A model generated the notes under the pieces. It searched no databases and was not told the DNA's origin. It worked only from the letters and a program-made list of their open reading frames with translations. The position numbers were made by a program, and so were the translations under genes. From Paracoccaceae bacterium (GTDB lineage: Bacteria; Pseudomonadota; Alphaproteobacteria; Rhodobacterales; Rhodobacteraceae), in contig JAKITE010000029.1 in assembly GCA_021648225.1 (NCBI GenBank), forward strand, positions 1 through 24,615: 24,615 bases of DNA, written 5' to 3'. Positions 1 through 7,722 of this stretch are shown in pieces (the first letter of the stretch is position 1; each line of letters begins with the position of its first letter).

Positions 1-64
1 GTTCGCCGACGCGCAATTGTCGCTGGCTTGGGCCGCGAGCATTTTCGAATCTGTTTTTTGCCAT
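1..64 (-). CDS. rbfA: Ribosome-binding factor A, N-terminal fragment (cut by window edge)
   Basis: Reading the minus strand from the ATG at 64-62 gives an uninterrupted 21 codons to the left edge, beginning MAKNRF and continuing GPSQRQLRVGE. The GPSQRQLRVGE string is the typical N-terminus of alphaproteobacterial RbfA, a small cold-shock protein that helps mature the 5' end of 16S rRNA in the 30S subunit. Only this N-terminus is in the window, so the KH-like fold cannot be checked. It is divergent from dapB, an arrangement I recall as common in Rhodobacterales. No strong ribosome binding site is visible upstream. A second ATG in another frame (42-40) also stays open to the edge, but its protein resembles nothing I know. 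Confidence 0.8.
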   Translation of the reverse strand, partial: MAKNRFENARGPSQRQLRVGE

Positions 65-141
65 AACGCATCTATTGTGCCGCGTTTCAGTTGAAGTCAA
101 GCCAAGGGGCGGCTAAAGCTGGGCAAATAAAGGAGCATATC
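65..141. promoter_or_regulatory. Divergent promoter region between rbfA and dapB
   Basis: These 77 bases separate two genes read away from each other, so both promoters should lie here or within the gene starts. The only clear element is AGGAG at 131-135, six bases before the dapB ATG. I could not assign convincing -35/-10 boxes on either strand. Confidence 0.4.
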
Positions 142-951
142 ATGGCTGGGCAGACAAAAATTATCGTAGCAGGTGTTTCGGGCCGCATGGGGCAAATGCT
201 GGCCCAAGCGGTGCGGGAAAATGACCAATGCTTGCTGGTGGGCGCAACAGAACGCGCGGGCAACGATTGGGTGGGCCGAGATCTGGGCGAATGTCTGGAT
301 GGTAAACCTATGGGCATTACCGTGGTCGATGATCTGCTGGATATTGTTTCTGATTGCCATGCCTTGCTGGATTTCACCACACCAAAAGCCACCATTGCCA
401 ATGCGGAATTGACCGCACAAGCGCGGGTGGCGCATGTGATCGGCACCACGGGGTTAAGGGATGCGGATTTGGCATATCTGTCAGCGGCGTCGCGCCACGC
501 GCCAATTATTCGTGCCGGAAATTTCAGCCTCGGGGTGAATTTGTTAACCATGCTGACCCAAAAAGTAGCCGCCGCACTGAATGAGGATTTTGACATTGAA
601 ATTGTGGAAATGCACCATCGGCACAAAGTTGATGCCCCATCGGGCACCGCATTGATGCTGGGTGAGGCCGCCGCCGAAGGGCGCGGTGCCGCGCTGGCAG
701 ATTTGCGCGACCCCGCGCGCGAGGGCATTACAGGTGAACGCCAACGTGGCCATATCGGTTTTTCCGCTATGCGCGGCGGCGATGTGGTGGGCGAACACGA
801 GGTGGTTTTTGCAGGATTAGGCGAACGTATCAGCCTGAAACATATCGCCAATGATCGCATGTTATTTGCCCGTGGTGCGGTTAAAGCCGCGCTGTGGGGG
901 CATCACCAAAAACCCGGCGAATATTCAATGCTGGATGTTTTGGGGCTTTAG
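142..951 (+). CDS. dapB: 4-hydroxy-tetrahydrodipicolinate reductase (DapB)
   Basis: DapB reduces 4-hydroxy-tetrahydrodipicolinate with NAD(P)H in the cytoplasm, on the way to meso-diaminopimelate (peptidoglycan) and lysine. The 269-residue product has the usual family length. It opens with a Rossmann nucleotide loop, GVSGRMGQ, near residues 9-16, carries the GTTG motif near residue 100, and has the catalytic signature HHRHKVDAPSGTA near residues 158-170, whose second His and the Lys act in catalysis and substrate binding. The frame is open from position 91, but the ATG at 142 is chosen because AGGAG lies six bases upstream and the protein then starts directly before the first beta strand. Its stop overlaps by four bases the stop of the convergent small membrane gene. 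Confidence 0.96.
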   Translation: MAGQTKIIVAGVSGRMGQMLAQAVRENDQCLLVGATERAGNDWVGRDLGECLDGKPMGITVVDDLLDIVSDCHALLDFTTPKATIANAELTAQARVAHVIGTTGLRDADLAYLSAASRHAPIIRAGNFSLGVNLLTMLTQKVAAALNEDFDIEIVEMHHRHKVDAPSGTALMLGEAAAEGRGAALADLRDPAREGITGERQRGHIGFSAMRGGDVVGEHEVVFAGLGERISLKHIANDRMLFARGAVKAALWGHHQKPGEYSMLDVLGL

Positions 952-1226
952 CGCAGATCACGCCAGCGTTTGATACAGATAAGCGACATCAAAAGAATTC
1001 CGCCGGCAAACCCGATCGACATCAGGCCCAGCAAAGACCCTAAATCAGCGGTGCCTGAAAAATAGCTGCCGCCGGGGGTTATTTTGGAAACCAATAGAAA
1101 AAACGCCGCGCCGCCGACCATGCCGCCCATCAGGCTTAACCCCAGGCTGACCGAAACTTTCGGGGATATTCCGCAGATCAGGCTGCCACCTGCTGCGCCG
1201 CCTAACAAGGCCAAAACCAATTCCAT
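948..1226 (-). CDS. Small predicted membrane protein of unknown function
   Basis: I do not recognise this family. The 92-residue product is strongly hydrophobic and glycine-rich, with three likely membrane helices at about residues 2-20, 27-47 and 65-88, and a basic C-terminus (IKRWRDLR) that by the positive-inside rule would sit in the cytoplasm. The ATG at 1226 is preceded by AAAGGG about eight bases upstream, which favours it over the TTG one codon earlier. It converges on dapB with overlapping stop codons and is divergent from the SDR gene. The ribosome binding site, hydrophobic pattern and exact fit between neighbours suggest a real gene, but nothing in the sequence points to a role. Confidence 0.65.
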   Translation of the reverse strand: MELVLALLGGAAGGSLICGISPKVSVSLGLSLMGGMVGGAAFFLLVSKITPGGSYFSGTADLGSLLGLMSIGFAGGILLMSLICIKRWRDLR

Positions 1227-1340
1227 CAACGTAACCCTTTACAATTTACACTGCGCACTTGGTGAATGCACTAAAAACCGATAAAACTTGTCAAAAGACT
1301 ATGGCAAAAAAATGGAAAAATCAATGTTTTGGAGGGTGAA

Positions 1341-2159
1341 ATGAATTATCTGGATAACCTGTTTGGCCTAAACGGAAAAACCGCTTTGGTCACGGGCGGG
1401 GCCAGCGGTATTGGGCGAATGATCGCCACTGCTTTGGTGCAGGCTGGCGCGCATGTGATGATTGTCAGCCGTAAATCGGAAAACTGCGAATCGGTAGCGG
1501 CGGAGCTTAATAATTTGGGTGCTTCGGGCAGTGCCGAAGGGTTCGGCGGCGATGTTGGATCACAGGAAAGCATTGATGCATTGGTAAGCGCGGTTAAATC
1601 CCGCACCGAAAAGCTCGATATTCTATTTAACAATGCAGGCGTGTCTTGGGGCGCGCCGATGGAAAGCTTTCCCCATGCGGCATGGGAAAAGGTCATGGGC
1701 ATCAATGTGGCGGGGCTGTTTACCCTGACCCGCGAATTGCTGCCTTTGCTGGATGCAGCCGCCAGCGATGCTGATCCGGCGCGGGTGGTTAATATTGGTT
1801 CGGTCATGGGCACCTTGCCGGTATCCGAGGGGGCGTATTCTTATGCGGCATCAAAGGCGGCGGTGCATCATTTGACAAAAATTCTGGCGGATGAATTCGC
1901 GGCGCGGCGTATCACTGTCAACGCGTTTGCGCCGGGGCCGTTTCCGTCTCGCATGACCGCTTTTGCCACTGCATCAGCTGAGGGCGAGGCCAGGGTTGGC
2001 AAAAATGTGCCCTTGGGCCGCATTGGCCAGCCCGAGGATATTGCCGGTGCAACCCTGTATCTGTGCGGGCGCAGCGGGCGCTATGTTACCGGCGCAATCC
2101 TGCCGCTGGATGGCGGGATGAGCGTGCAAAACTCGGTTAACCTGTTTGGCAATCTGTGA
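1341..2159 (+). CDS. Short-chain dehydrogenase/reductase, RhlG-like
   Basis: An NAD(P)-dependent oxidoreductase of the classical SDR family, 272 residues. It shows the cofactor loop TGGASGIG at residues 18-25, NNAG at 97-100, the catalytic Ser near 154 (NIGSVMG) and the Y168-x3-K172 pair, followed by the PGPFPSRM segment and the family-ending VTG...DGG. The run FNNAGVSWGAPMESFP...WEKVMGINV closely recalls RhlG, a beta-ketoacyl reductase-like SDR, but the substrate cannot be read from sequence and annotation should stay at SDR level. The start is the ATG at 1341, preceded by GGAGGG at 1331-1336; an in-frame TTG at 1329 lacks a site. It stands alone between divergent and same-strand genes. A degenerate second SDR tail follows immediately. 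Confidence 0.9.
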   Translation: MNYLDNLFGLNGKTALVTGGASGIGRMIATALVQAGAHVMIVSRKSENCESVAAELNNLGASGSAEGFGGDVGSQESIDALVSAVKSRTEKLDILFNNAGVSWGAPMESFPHAAWEKVMGINVAGLFTLTRELLPLLDAAASDADPARVVNIGSVMGTLPVSEGAYSYAASKAAVHHLTKILADEFAARRITVNAFAPGPFPSRMTAFATASAEGEARVGKNVPLGRIGQPEDIAGATLYLCGRSGRYVTGAILPLDGGMSVQNSVNLFGNL

Positions 2160-2160
2160 T

Positions 2161-2232
2161 GTAGTTTGCCGGAAAAGGGTGCTGATCACCGGCCAGATGC
2201 TGGGCGTTGATGGCGGCATGGCTGCAATGTAA
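2161..2232 (+). pseudogene. Remnant C-terminal tail of a second SDR gene
   Basis: Right after the stop of the intact SDR, in a different frame, the bases 2179-2232 encode VLITGQMLGVDGGMAAM followed by TAA. ITGQ-LGVDGG is the standard end of 3-oxoacyl-ACP reductase-type SDRs. Nothing recognisable as the rest of such a gene lies upstream, because that space is filled by the intact SDR. It therefore looks like the last 17 or so codons of a lost paralogue, left by deletion or recombination between two tandem SDR genes. It has no start codon or ribosome binding site of its own. Confidence 0.6.
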
Positions 2233-2293
2233 CCCTTGAACCAAACCCATCGCGCCGCTAGCGTAGCGTAAAATATTTTTTGGAGAATGCATT

Positions 2294-3484
2294 TTGCGCT
2301 TTATAACCAGATTTACCGCTATCGCCGCTTTGGGCCTGACCATTTCAACGCCGGTTTTGGCACAATCCATCCCCTGCGGAGGCAATTTTTCAGGCTTTAT
2401 GGGCAAAGTAGCTGAAGAAGCCGCAAACCGTGGCCTGCCTGACAATGCCATCCGCGCCGTGGTTGCGGCGGCACAACATGACCCGCAGGTGTTACGGTTT
2501 GATCGTGCCCAAGGGGTGTTTCGTCAGACCTTTCTGGAATTTTCCCAACGTTCAATTAGCGGGTCGCGTTTACGCATCGGGGCTGAAAAAGCCCGGCAAT
2601 TCAGTGCGGTGTTTGACCGTGCCCAACGCGAATACGGCGTGCCAGCCGAGGTGATTTTGGCCTTCTGGGCAATGGAAACCGATTATGGCGTGGTGCAAGG
2701 CAATTTCAACACCGTCAGCGCGCTGGCAACACTGGCCCATGATTGTCGCCGCCCCGAATTGTTTCAGCCCGAACTGTTTGCCGCCATTGCCCTGACGGCT
2801 CAGGGAGACTTGAACCCTGTCACCATGACCGGCGCTTGGGCGGGCGAAATCGGCATGGTGCAAATGCTGCCCGAAGACATTCTGGAACGGGGTGTGGATG
2901 GCGATAATGATGGCCATGTGCGCCTCAAAACCAGCGCCCCCGATGCGATCATGACCGCCGCAAGGCTGGTGGCGGATCTGGGCTGGGTTGCCAATGAACC
3001 TTGGTTGCAAGAAGTCACCGTGCCAGCGGATTTCCCTTGGGAACAGGCCGGGTCCGACCGGTTAACCACGGTTGGCCAGTTGCGGGCGTTGGGCGTGCAG
3101 GCCAGATTTGGTAATTTGGAAAATGACAATGCTCCGGCAACCTTGATGCTGCCCCAAGGCCGTAACGGGCCAAAGTTTATCACCTATCGCAACTATGATG
3201 TTTACCGCAAATGGAACCATTCCTTTGTGTATCAGGCTTCGGTTTCCTATATGGCCACGCGGATTGGCGGTGCTGAACGCTATGATGCGGGCAGTCCCGA
3301 TACGGGCCTGAATGGCGATCAAATGGTGCAATTGCAACGCAAGCTGGAACGGCTTGGCCATGATGTTGGCGGCGCTGACGGTGTTTTGGGTGCCAAAACC
3401 CGTGCGGCCATTCGCACAGAGCAATTGCGGTTGGGAATGCCAGCCGATGCATGGCCAACCCCGGAACTGTTAAACCGGCTTTAA
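2294..3484 (+). CDS. Lytic murein transglycosylase (MltB-like) with peptidoglycan-binding domain
   Basis: A periplasmic enzyme that cleaves the glycan strands of peptidoglycan to 1,6-anhydro-muropeptides. The 396-residue product starts with a signal peptide of about 23 residues ending VLAQ. Next is an SLT_2/MltB-type catalytic domain with the probable catalytic Glu near residue 128 in WAMETDYG, and GEIGMVQMLPED near 195. Last is a peptidoglycan-binding type 1 domain over roughly the final 60 residues (QLQRKLERLGHDVGGADGVLGAKTRAAI). No lipobox Cys is placed for lipidation, so it is probably soluble. Translation should start at the TTG at 2294, since GGAG at 2282-2285 is eight bases upstream and the nearby ATG at 2287 is out of frame. 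It converges on the cytochrome gene. Confidence 0.93.
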   Translation: MRFITRFTAIAALGLTISTPVLAQSIPCGGNFSGFMGKVAEEAANRGLPDNAIRAVVAAAQHDPQVLRFDRAQGVFRQTFLEFSQRSISGSRLRIGAEKARQFSAVFDRAQREYGVPAEVILAFWAMETDYGVVQGNFNTVSALATLAHDCRRPELFQPELFAAIALTAQGDLNPVTMTGAWAGEIGMVQMLPEDILERGVDGDNDGHVRLKTSAPDAIMTAARLVADLGWVANEPWLQEVTVPADFPWEQAGSDRLTTVGQLRALGVQARFGNLENDNAPATLMLPQGRNGPKFITYRNYDVYRKWNHSFVYQASVSYMATRIGGAERYDAGSPDTGLNGDQMVQLQRKLERLGHDVGGADGVLGAKTRAAIRTEQLRLGMPADAWPTPELLNRL

Positions 3485-3566
3485 TTTCTGCCAGCCAAGG
3501 CCGGTCCCAAACTGCGGGAGCGCCCTTGAATAATCTGGCTTGTTGGATTTACAGGTGCTGGCTGGC
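3485..3566. other. Convergent gap between transglycosylase and cytochrome genes
   Basis: The 82 bases between the two stop codons hold no gene. Only short, weak inverted repeats are visible, without a T-run, so I do not call a terminator. Confidence 0.4.
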
Positions 3567-4019
3567 TTAGTTAATGCCGTTTTCGCGCTGTAATTCGCGG
3601 ATATAAACCACAATGCTTTTGACATCGGCGCGGGTTACGCCCTCGATTTTGGGCATATTTCCAAAAGTCCAGTGATGGGCCGTGACGCCGTTTAGCGCGG
3701 CACTGATAAAAGCACCCTCGCCGTGATGGCCGGGACGATAGATATTATCAATCAGCGGTGGCGCAACATTGTTTTGTCCGGCCGCGTTGGCACCATGACA
3801 AACCGCACATTTTGCCTCATAGATACGCGCGCCGAGTTGGGCATTGCCGGAAAGCTCGGCAGGCAGGGCCACTTCGGTAAGCAGCGCCCCGACCGCAATA
3901 CCGGAGGTATCTTCAACCGTATGCACAGGGCTGGGGGGGGCTTTTTGAAAATTCATATAAAGCACCGCAGAACCGGCCACCACAACGCCGCCAAACAGTA
4001 GAATAAGATTTTTGCTCAT
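3567..4019 (-). CDS. Membrane-anchored class I cytochrome c
   Basis: A 150-residue c-type cytochrome, a periplasmic electron carrier tethered to the inner membrane. An uncleaved-looking hydrophobic segment spans about residues 4-22. It is followed by a Pro-rich linker (KAPPSP) and one cytochrome c domain with haem-attachment motif CAVCH at 71-75 and the probable axial Met122 in FGNMPKI. The ATG at 4019 is preceded by a GGGAAAG-like site. Its redox partner cannot be told from sequence; there is no oxidase or bc1 gene nearby. The linker is encoded by a run of eight C on the coding strand (3933-3940), a possible slippage site. The upstream gap contains a perfect 17-bp palindrome that could be an operator. 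Confidence 0.9.
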   Translation of the reverse strand: MSKNLILLFGGVVVAGSAVLYMNFQKAPPSPVHTVEDTSGIAVGALLTEVALPAELSGNAQLGARIYEAKCAVCHGANAAGQNNVAPPLIDNIYRPGHHGEGAFISAALNGVTAHHWTFGNMPKIEGVTRADVKSIVVYIRELQRENGIN

Positions 4020-4141
4020 GATGCTTTCCCTTTTAGTCGCCTTGGCAGCACCGGCGTTCCAGCCCCGTCAAAGCGTTAATCCCGTGCTATATCTGCCTAA
4101 GACAACACATCCCGGGTTTCCATTCTATATTTGTATTACTT

Positions 4142-4158
4142 TGTAACAGCCTGTTACA
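4142..4158. promoter_or_regulatory. Perfect 17-bp palindrome, candidate operator
   Basis: TGTAACAG-C-CTGTTACA has two 8-base arms around one central base, with no mismatch. It lies 123 bases upstream of the cytochrome c start, and on the minus strand is followed by an AT-rich stretch with a TATAGAAT box near 4121-4128 that could serve as a -10. The palindrome would then overlap or abut the -35 region. This geometry suits a dimeric regulator. It is not the FNR/FixK box (TTGAT-N4-ATCAA), and its TGT-N11-ACA spacing differs by one base from the PpsR/CrtJ type. The regulator is unknown. Confidence 0.45.
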
Positions 4159-4159
4159 T

Positions 4160-4190
4160 TTTGCATTTGCCGGTCTGGCAAAATTGCAAA
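4160..4190. repeat. Nested inverted repeat next to the palindrome
   Basis: Two stacked inverted repeats, TTTGCA then TTTGCC, then loop GGTCT, then GGCAAA and TGCAAA, can form a long hairpin with a two-base bulge. It begins two bases from the 17-bp palindrome. It may be a second binding site, part of the cytochrome promoter region, or the end of the purH transcript, but it has no T-run. Confidence 0.35.
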
Positions 4191-4212
4191 TAGCCACCCT
4201 CGATCAGCGACG

Positions 4213-4230
4213 TTTTTGCTGGCGCAAAAA
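4213..4230 (-). terminator. Weak hairpin downstream of purH
   Basis: TTTTTGC, loop TGGC, GCAAAAA is a perfect 7-bp inverted repeat 66 bases past the purH stop. Its stem is mostly A-T, so it would be a weak intrinsic terminator at best. It is given only as a candidate end for the rsmB-heparinase-purH transcript. Confidence 0.25.
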
Positions 4231-4295
4231 GCCGGTGATCTTTGGGTCATGGCCTCGCTTCGCTCGGCTTTGTATTGCGCTGGAAACCTGTCCGG

Positions 4296-5891
4296 TTAAT
4301 GCCTGAAATGGCGTATTCCGGTAAATACCATTGCCAAACCTGCGGCATCGGCTGCGGCAATCACCTCGGCGTCGCGCATTGACCCGCCGGGCTGGATCAC
4401 AGCGGTTGCGCCTGCCTCGGCGGCAGTGATCAGCCCGTCGGCAAAGGGGAAAAACGCGTCGGATGCCACAACCGAGCCAATGGTTGGCACTTGATCCAGC
4501 CCCAGTGCCTTGGCCATGTCTTTTGCTTTGCTTGCGGCAATTCGGGTGGAATCAACGCGGCTCATCTGGCCGGCGCCAATGCCAACGGTTGCGCCGTCTT
4601 TGACATAGACAATGGCGTTGGATTTAACGTGTTTTGCCACCTTCCATGCGAACATCAAATCTGCCAGTTCAGCGTCGCTTGGTGCACGTTTGGTGACGAC
4701 TTTCAAGTCATCCAGTTTCAGACATCCATTGTCGCGGTCTTGCACCAGATAACCGCCGGTGACCTTGCGCCAAGTGCGGCCTGCCTCGGATATATCAGGT
4801 AATCCGCCGGTGGTCAGCAACCGCAGGTTCTTTTTGGCTGCAAAAATACCCATGGCCTCGGGGGTCACGGACGGGGCGATCACGACTTCGGTGAAAATCT
4901 TGACGATTTCTTCAGCCGTCACAGCGTCAAGCTCCTGATTCAACGCAATAATTCCGCCAAAAGGCGATACATTATCGGTGTTGAATGCCGCTTTATATGC
5001 TTCCAGCATGGTTGCCCCGCGCGCCACGCCACACGGGTTGGCATGTTTGATAATGGCACAGGCGGGGCCGTCGGCGGGATCAAATTCGGCCACCATTTCA
5101 AAAGCGGCGTCCGTATCGTTGATATTGTTATACGACAGTTCTTTGCCTTGGTGCTGCGTCGCTGTGGCAACACCAGCGCGGGTTGCGCCATCGGTATAGA
5201 ACGCCGCTGATTGATGCGGGTTTTCACCATAACGCAGGGTTTGGGCCAGCGTTCCAGAAACGCTGCGGCGGCGCGGGTTTGGCCGGTTGATGGCATCCGC
5301 CATCCATGTGGAAACCGCAGTGTCATAGGCCGCAGTGCGGGCATAAGCGATCTGGCTAAGCTTTTTGCGGAATTTGGCACAAGTAGCCCCGCCTGCGTGG
5401 TTTTCCAGCTCCCAGATCACGTCTTTATAATCCTCGATATCAGTGACAACCGTGACAAATTGATAGTTTTTAGCAGCCGAGCGGATCATCGCGGGCCCGC
5501 CAATATCAATGTTTTCAACGCAGGTATGGAAATCGGCGCCCGCCGCAACGGTTTCTTCAAACGGATAAAGATTAACCACAACCAGATCTATCGCGCCGAT
5601 GCCGTGTTCCTGCATGGTTGCCATATGTTCGGGATTATCGCGCAGCGCCAGCAAGCCGCCATGCACCATCGGGTGCAGGGTTTTGACCCTCCCGTCCATC
5701 ATTTCGGGAAAATTGGTAATTTCGGACACGTCTTTTACCGGCAGGCCCGCCCCGCGGATGGCCGCCGCTGTGCCGCCAGTTGATAGCAATTCAACATCTT
5801 TGTCATGCAGGGCTTTTGCCAGTTCGATCAGGCCGGTTTTATCGGAAACCGACAGCAATGCACGGCGGATGGGGATTAGATTTTCAGACAT
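4296..5891 (-). CDS. purH: Bifunctional AICAR formyltransferase / IMP cyclohydrolase (PurH)
   Basis: PurH performs the last two steps of IMP synthesis: formylation of AICAR with 10-formyl-THF, then ring closure. The 531-residue product has family-typical length. The N-terminal cyclohydrolase (MGS-like) domain covers about residues 1-150, with LLSTGGTA and MDGRVKTLHP. The C-terminal transformylase domain contains LRYGENPHQ, YNNINDTDAA and the catalytic Lys-His in IIKHANPCGVA near 277-287. The ATG at 5891 is preceded by AAGGA, which overlaps the TAA of the upstream heparinase-like gene eight bases away, so the two are probably translationally coupled. It is the last gene of a run with rsmB. Confidence 0.97.
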   Translation of the reverse strand: MSENLIPIRRALLSVSDKTGLIELAKALHDKDVELLSTGGTAAAIRGAGLPVKDVSEITNFPEMMDGRVKTLHPMVHGGLLALRDNPEHMATMQEHGIGAIDLVVVNLYPFEETVAAGADFHTCVENIDIGGPAMIRSAAKNYQFVTVVTDIEDYKDVIWELENHAGGATCAKFRKKLSQIAYARTAAYDTAVSTWMADAINRPNPRRRSVSGTLAQTLRYGENPHQSAAFYTDGATRAGVATATQHQGKELSYNNINDTDAAFEMVAEFDPADGPACAIIKHANPCGVARGATMLEAYKAAFNTDNVSPFGGIIALNQELDAVTAEEIVKIFTEVVIAPSVTPEAMGIFAAKKNLRLLTTGGLPDISEAGRTWRKVTGGYLVQDRDNGCLKLDDLKVVTKRAPSDAELADLMFAWKVAKHVKSNAIVYVKDGATVGIGAGQMSRVDSTRIAASKAKDMAKALGLDQVPTIGSVVASDAFFPFADGLITAAEAGATAVIQPGGSMRDAEVIAAADAAGLAMVFTGIRHFRH

Positions 5892-5899
5892 AATATTCC

Positions 5900-7657
5900 T
5901 TAGCTGGGTTGGTTGGCTGGGTTTTCAGCAACTAGGTCTCGGGTATTGCGGCCACCATCGGCAGCGCGCAGGAAATTCCATGTGATCCGGCCTTTGTAAT
6001 CAACCGCGCGGGCCGAAATCACGATCTGTTTTGTGGCGCGGGGTTTCAGGTGTTTGTGATCCAGAAAAACCGAATCTTGCAGGGCTAACAAGCCACCATT
6101 TTGACGAAACACCCAGATTTCACCGCTGGGTAACGTCAGCGAAACCGCATGGCCATCCATATCCAAGGATGCGCCAATATCGGGGTGAATGTGAAAATGC
6201 ACCATAAAATTCAGCCCTGCCGAGGGCGCATCAATCACCGACCTGACAAACTGCGCCTGCTGTTTTTTATCGGCAGCGCGCAGTTTGTCTTCGCCTGATA
6301 ATTCCCGCCCGTCAACGCTGATGAACAAGCGGCGTTCATGGATCAATCCGTATTTCTTGCCATAACCGTTATGAGTGGCAACCATCCATACGCCGGTTAA
6401 ATCACTGGCGCGATTACAGGTCACCAAATCCGGCCCGCCAAACAAGCGGTTATCAATTTCGGTTTTACCTTTGGTAAATCTAGCCGAGGAAACGCCCTCA
6501 ACCTGCAAGGTATTATGGGCGGCGGTTTTGCGGCAGGCGCGCGGCCAGCCATCGCCAAACCGCTCTCCCGAGCCACAATTGACAATCATCGGACGCCGAC
6601 CCGAGGATAATTCAAACGCCAGCGTACCGGCATGGGCCAGCTTTCCGTTCGCCTGGGGCGGCGCACAATCGGCCACCAGAGCCAAACGCCCCGCGGACAT
6701 GCGCTGATACCCCATCATCAGTTTCTCGGTGCTGCGATCCTTGATCTGCGCATCGGCCAAGGCCTGATCCAGTAATCCGTCCACACCGCGCCCACCCCCG
6801 TGGAAGCGTGCCAGCGTGCCATCTCCCAGACGTAATCCGCGCAGGGTTGGCGCGATGCGCTGCATGGCGGCAAGGATATTTTCATCCGGTTCACGGCCGG
6901 TTTCCCGCAAGGTGGTGACCACCCATGTCAGCAGGGTAAAAATACCCATGAGTTCTTCTGGATTGCGGCTGGCGATACCGCCGTCTTTGCCGATGTGTTT
7001 TGCACATTGCTGGCCCAGCGCTTTGATTGCGGGCTGTAAAACATGGTCGCGGCCTTCCAGCGACAGGCCCGCGTAAATCAGGCCGGTCAGGGCCTCGAAC
7101 CGAGGCAGCCCGTTACTGGCCGAATGCCAGCGTTTGGACAGGTAATCAACCTGTTTGCCCATAGATTTCAAGATTTTACGGCTGTTTTTAGCATCCAGCC
7201 CGTTTAGCAAAAATGCTGCGTTGCTGGTAAGGTTGATCATCCGCCGTCCGGTCAGGCTTGGCTGCCAGCCAGCGGATTTGCCTTTACCAAAAATTTTGAT
7301 CCATTCAAAAACCCATTGCCGGGCTTGATGGCGCGCCTTGCTATCGCCAACCGCCACCAGATCATCCAGCCACGCAAACCCGTGCTGTTCGCGCAGAAAG
7401 GTCGGGCTGGGCGGGCTAATTGCCCACAGCGACAGGTTGCCAGCCTCGACCAGCTCTCCGGCCAGCAGATAATTGCCTGAAAGCAATTGCTGGCCCTTGG
7501 CATAAGACCCGATAGAACGGGGTTCGGGATGGAAGGTAAAGGCCTTGGGCGCGGGGGTATTGCCGGTAAATCGTGCATAGCGCCAGTTGATCAAGGCACG
7601 GGTCCGCTGACGGAGGTTCGAGAGCTGGTTTTGAATAATCCTAGCGATAACAGGCAT
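5900..7657 (-). CDS. Heparinase II/III family protein
   Basis: A 585-residue protein of the heparinase II/III-like polysaccharide lyase superfamily. The N-terminal half is helical, as in the alpha/alpha toroid. The C-terminal half from about residue 320 is the beta-rich Hepar_II_III domain, with GRRPMIVNCGSGERFGDGWP and KTAAHNTLQVEG, the latter resembling the conserved AHNTL motif. No signal peptide is evident. In alphaproteobacteria such genes commonly lie between rsmB and purH; their substrate is not established, and a role on host glycosaminoglycans should not be assumed. The ATG at 7657 has no good ribosome binding site, so the start is less certain. It lies 65 bases after rsmB and eight before purH. 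Confidence 0.88.
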   Translation of the reverse strand: MPVIARIIQNQLSNLRQRTRALINWRYARFTGNTPAPKAFTFHPEPRSIGSYAKGQQLLSGNYLLAGELVEAGNLSLWAISPPSPTFLREQHGFAWLDDLVAVGDSKARHQARQWVFEWIKIFGKGKSAGWQPSLTGRRMINLTSNAAFLLNGLDAKNSRKILKSMGKQVDYLSKRWHSASNGLPRFEALTGLIYAGLSLEGRDHVLQPAIKALGQQCAKHIGKDGGIASRNPEELMGIFTLLTWVVTTLRETGREPDENILAAMQRIAPTLRGLRLGDGTLARFHGGGRGVDGLLDQALADAQIKDRSTEKLMMGYQRMSAGRLALVADCAPPQANGKLAHAGTLAFELSSGRRPMIVNCGSGERFGDGWPRACRKTAAHNTLQVEGVSSARFTKGKTEIDNRLFGGPDLVTCNRASDLTGVWMVATHNGYGKKYGLIHERRLFISVDGRELSGEDKLRAADKKQQAQFVRSVIDAPSAGLNFMVHFHIHPDIGASLDMDGHAVSLTLPSGEIWVFRQNGGLLALQDSVFLDHKHLKPRATKQIVISARAVDYKGRITWNFLRAADGGRNTRDLVAENPANQPS

Positions 7658-7722
7658 CCATTTGCGGCAGTGATGCGGGTGGGTTCAGGTTAGGCATTGT
7701 GTAATGCCCATTGGCCATGATG

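Noticed and set aside
87..860. Long minus-strand open frame (257 codons) opposite dapB
   Set aside because: It is antisense to a clear dapB, its product is rich in Ser/Pro/Arg with no family motif, and it has no ribosome binding site; it is a shadow of codon bias.
4142..4158. FNR/FixK or PpsR box in the palindrome
   Set aside because: The half-sites are TGTAACAG, not TTGAT, and TGT-N11-ACA is one base short of the PpsR TGT-N12-ACA rule, so neither assignment is justified.
5211..5783. 190-codon plus-strand open frame within purH
   Set aside because: It is antisense to well-conserved purH motifs and its protein shows no domain or signal.
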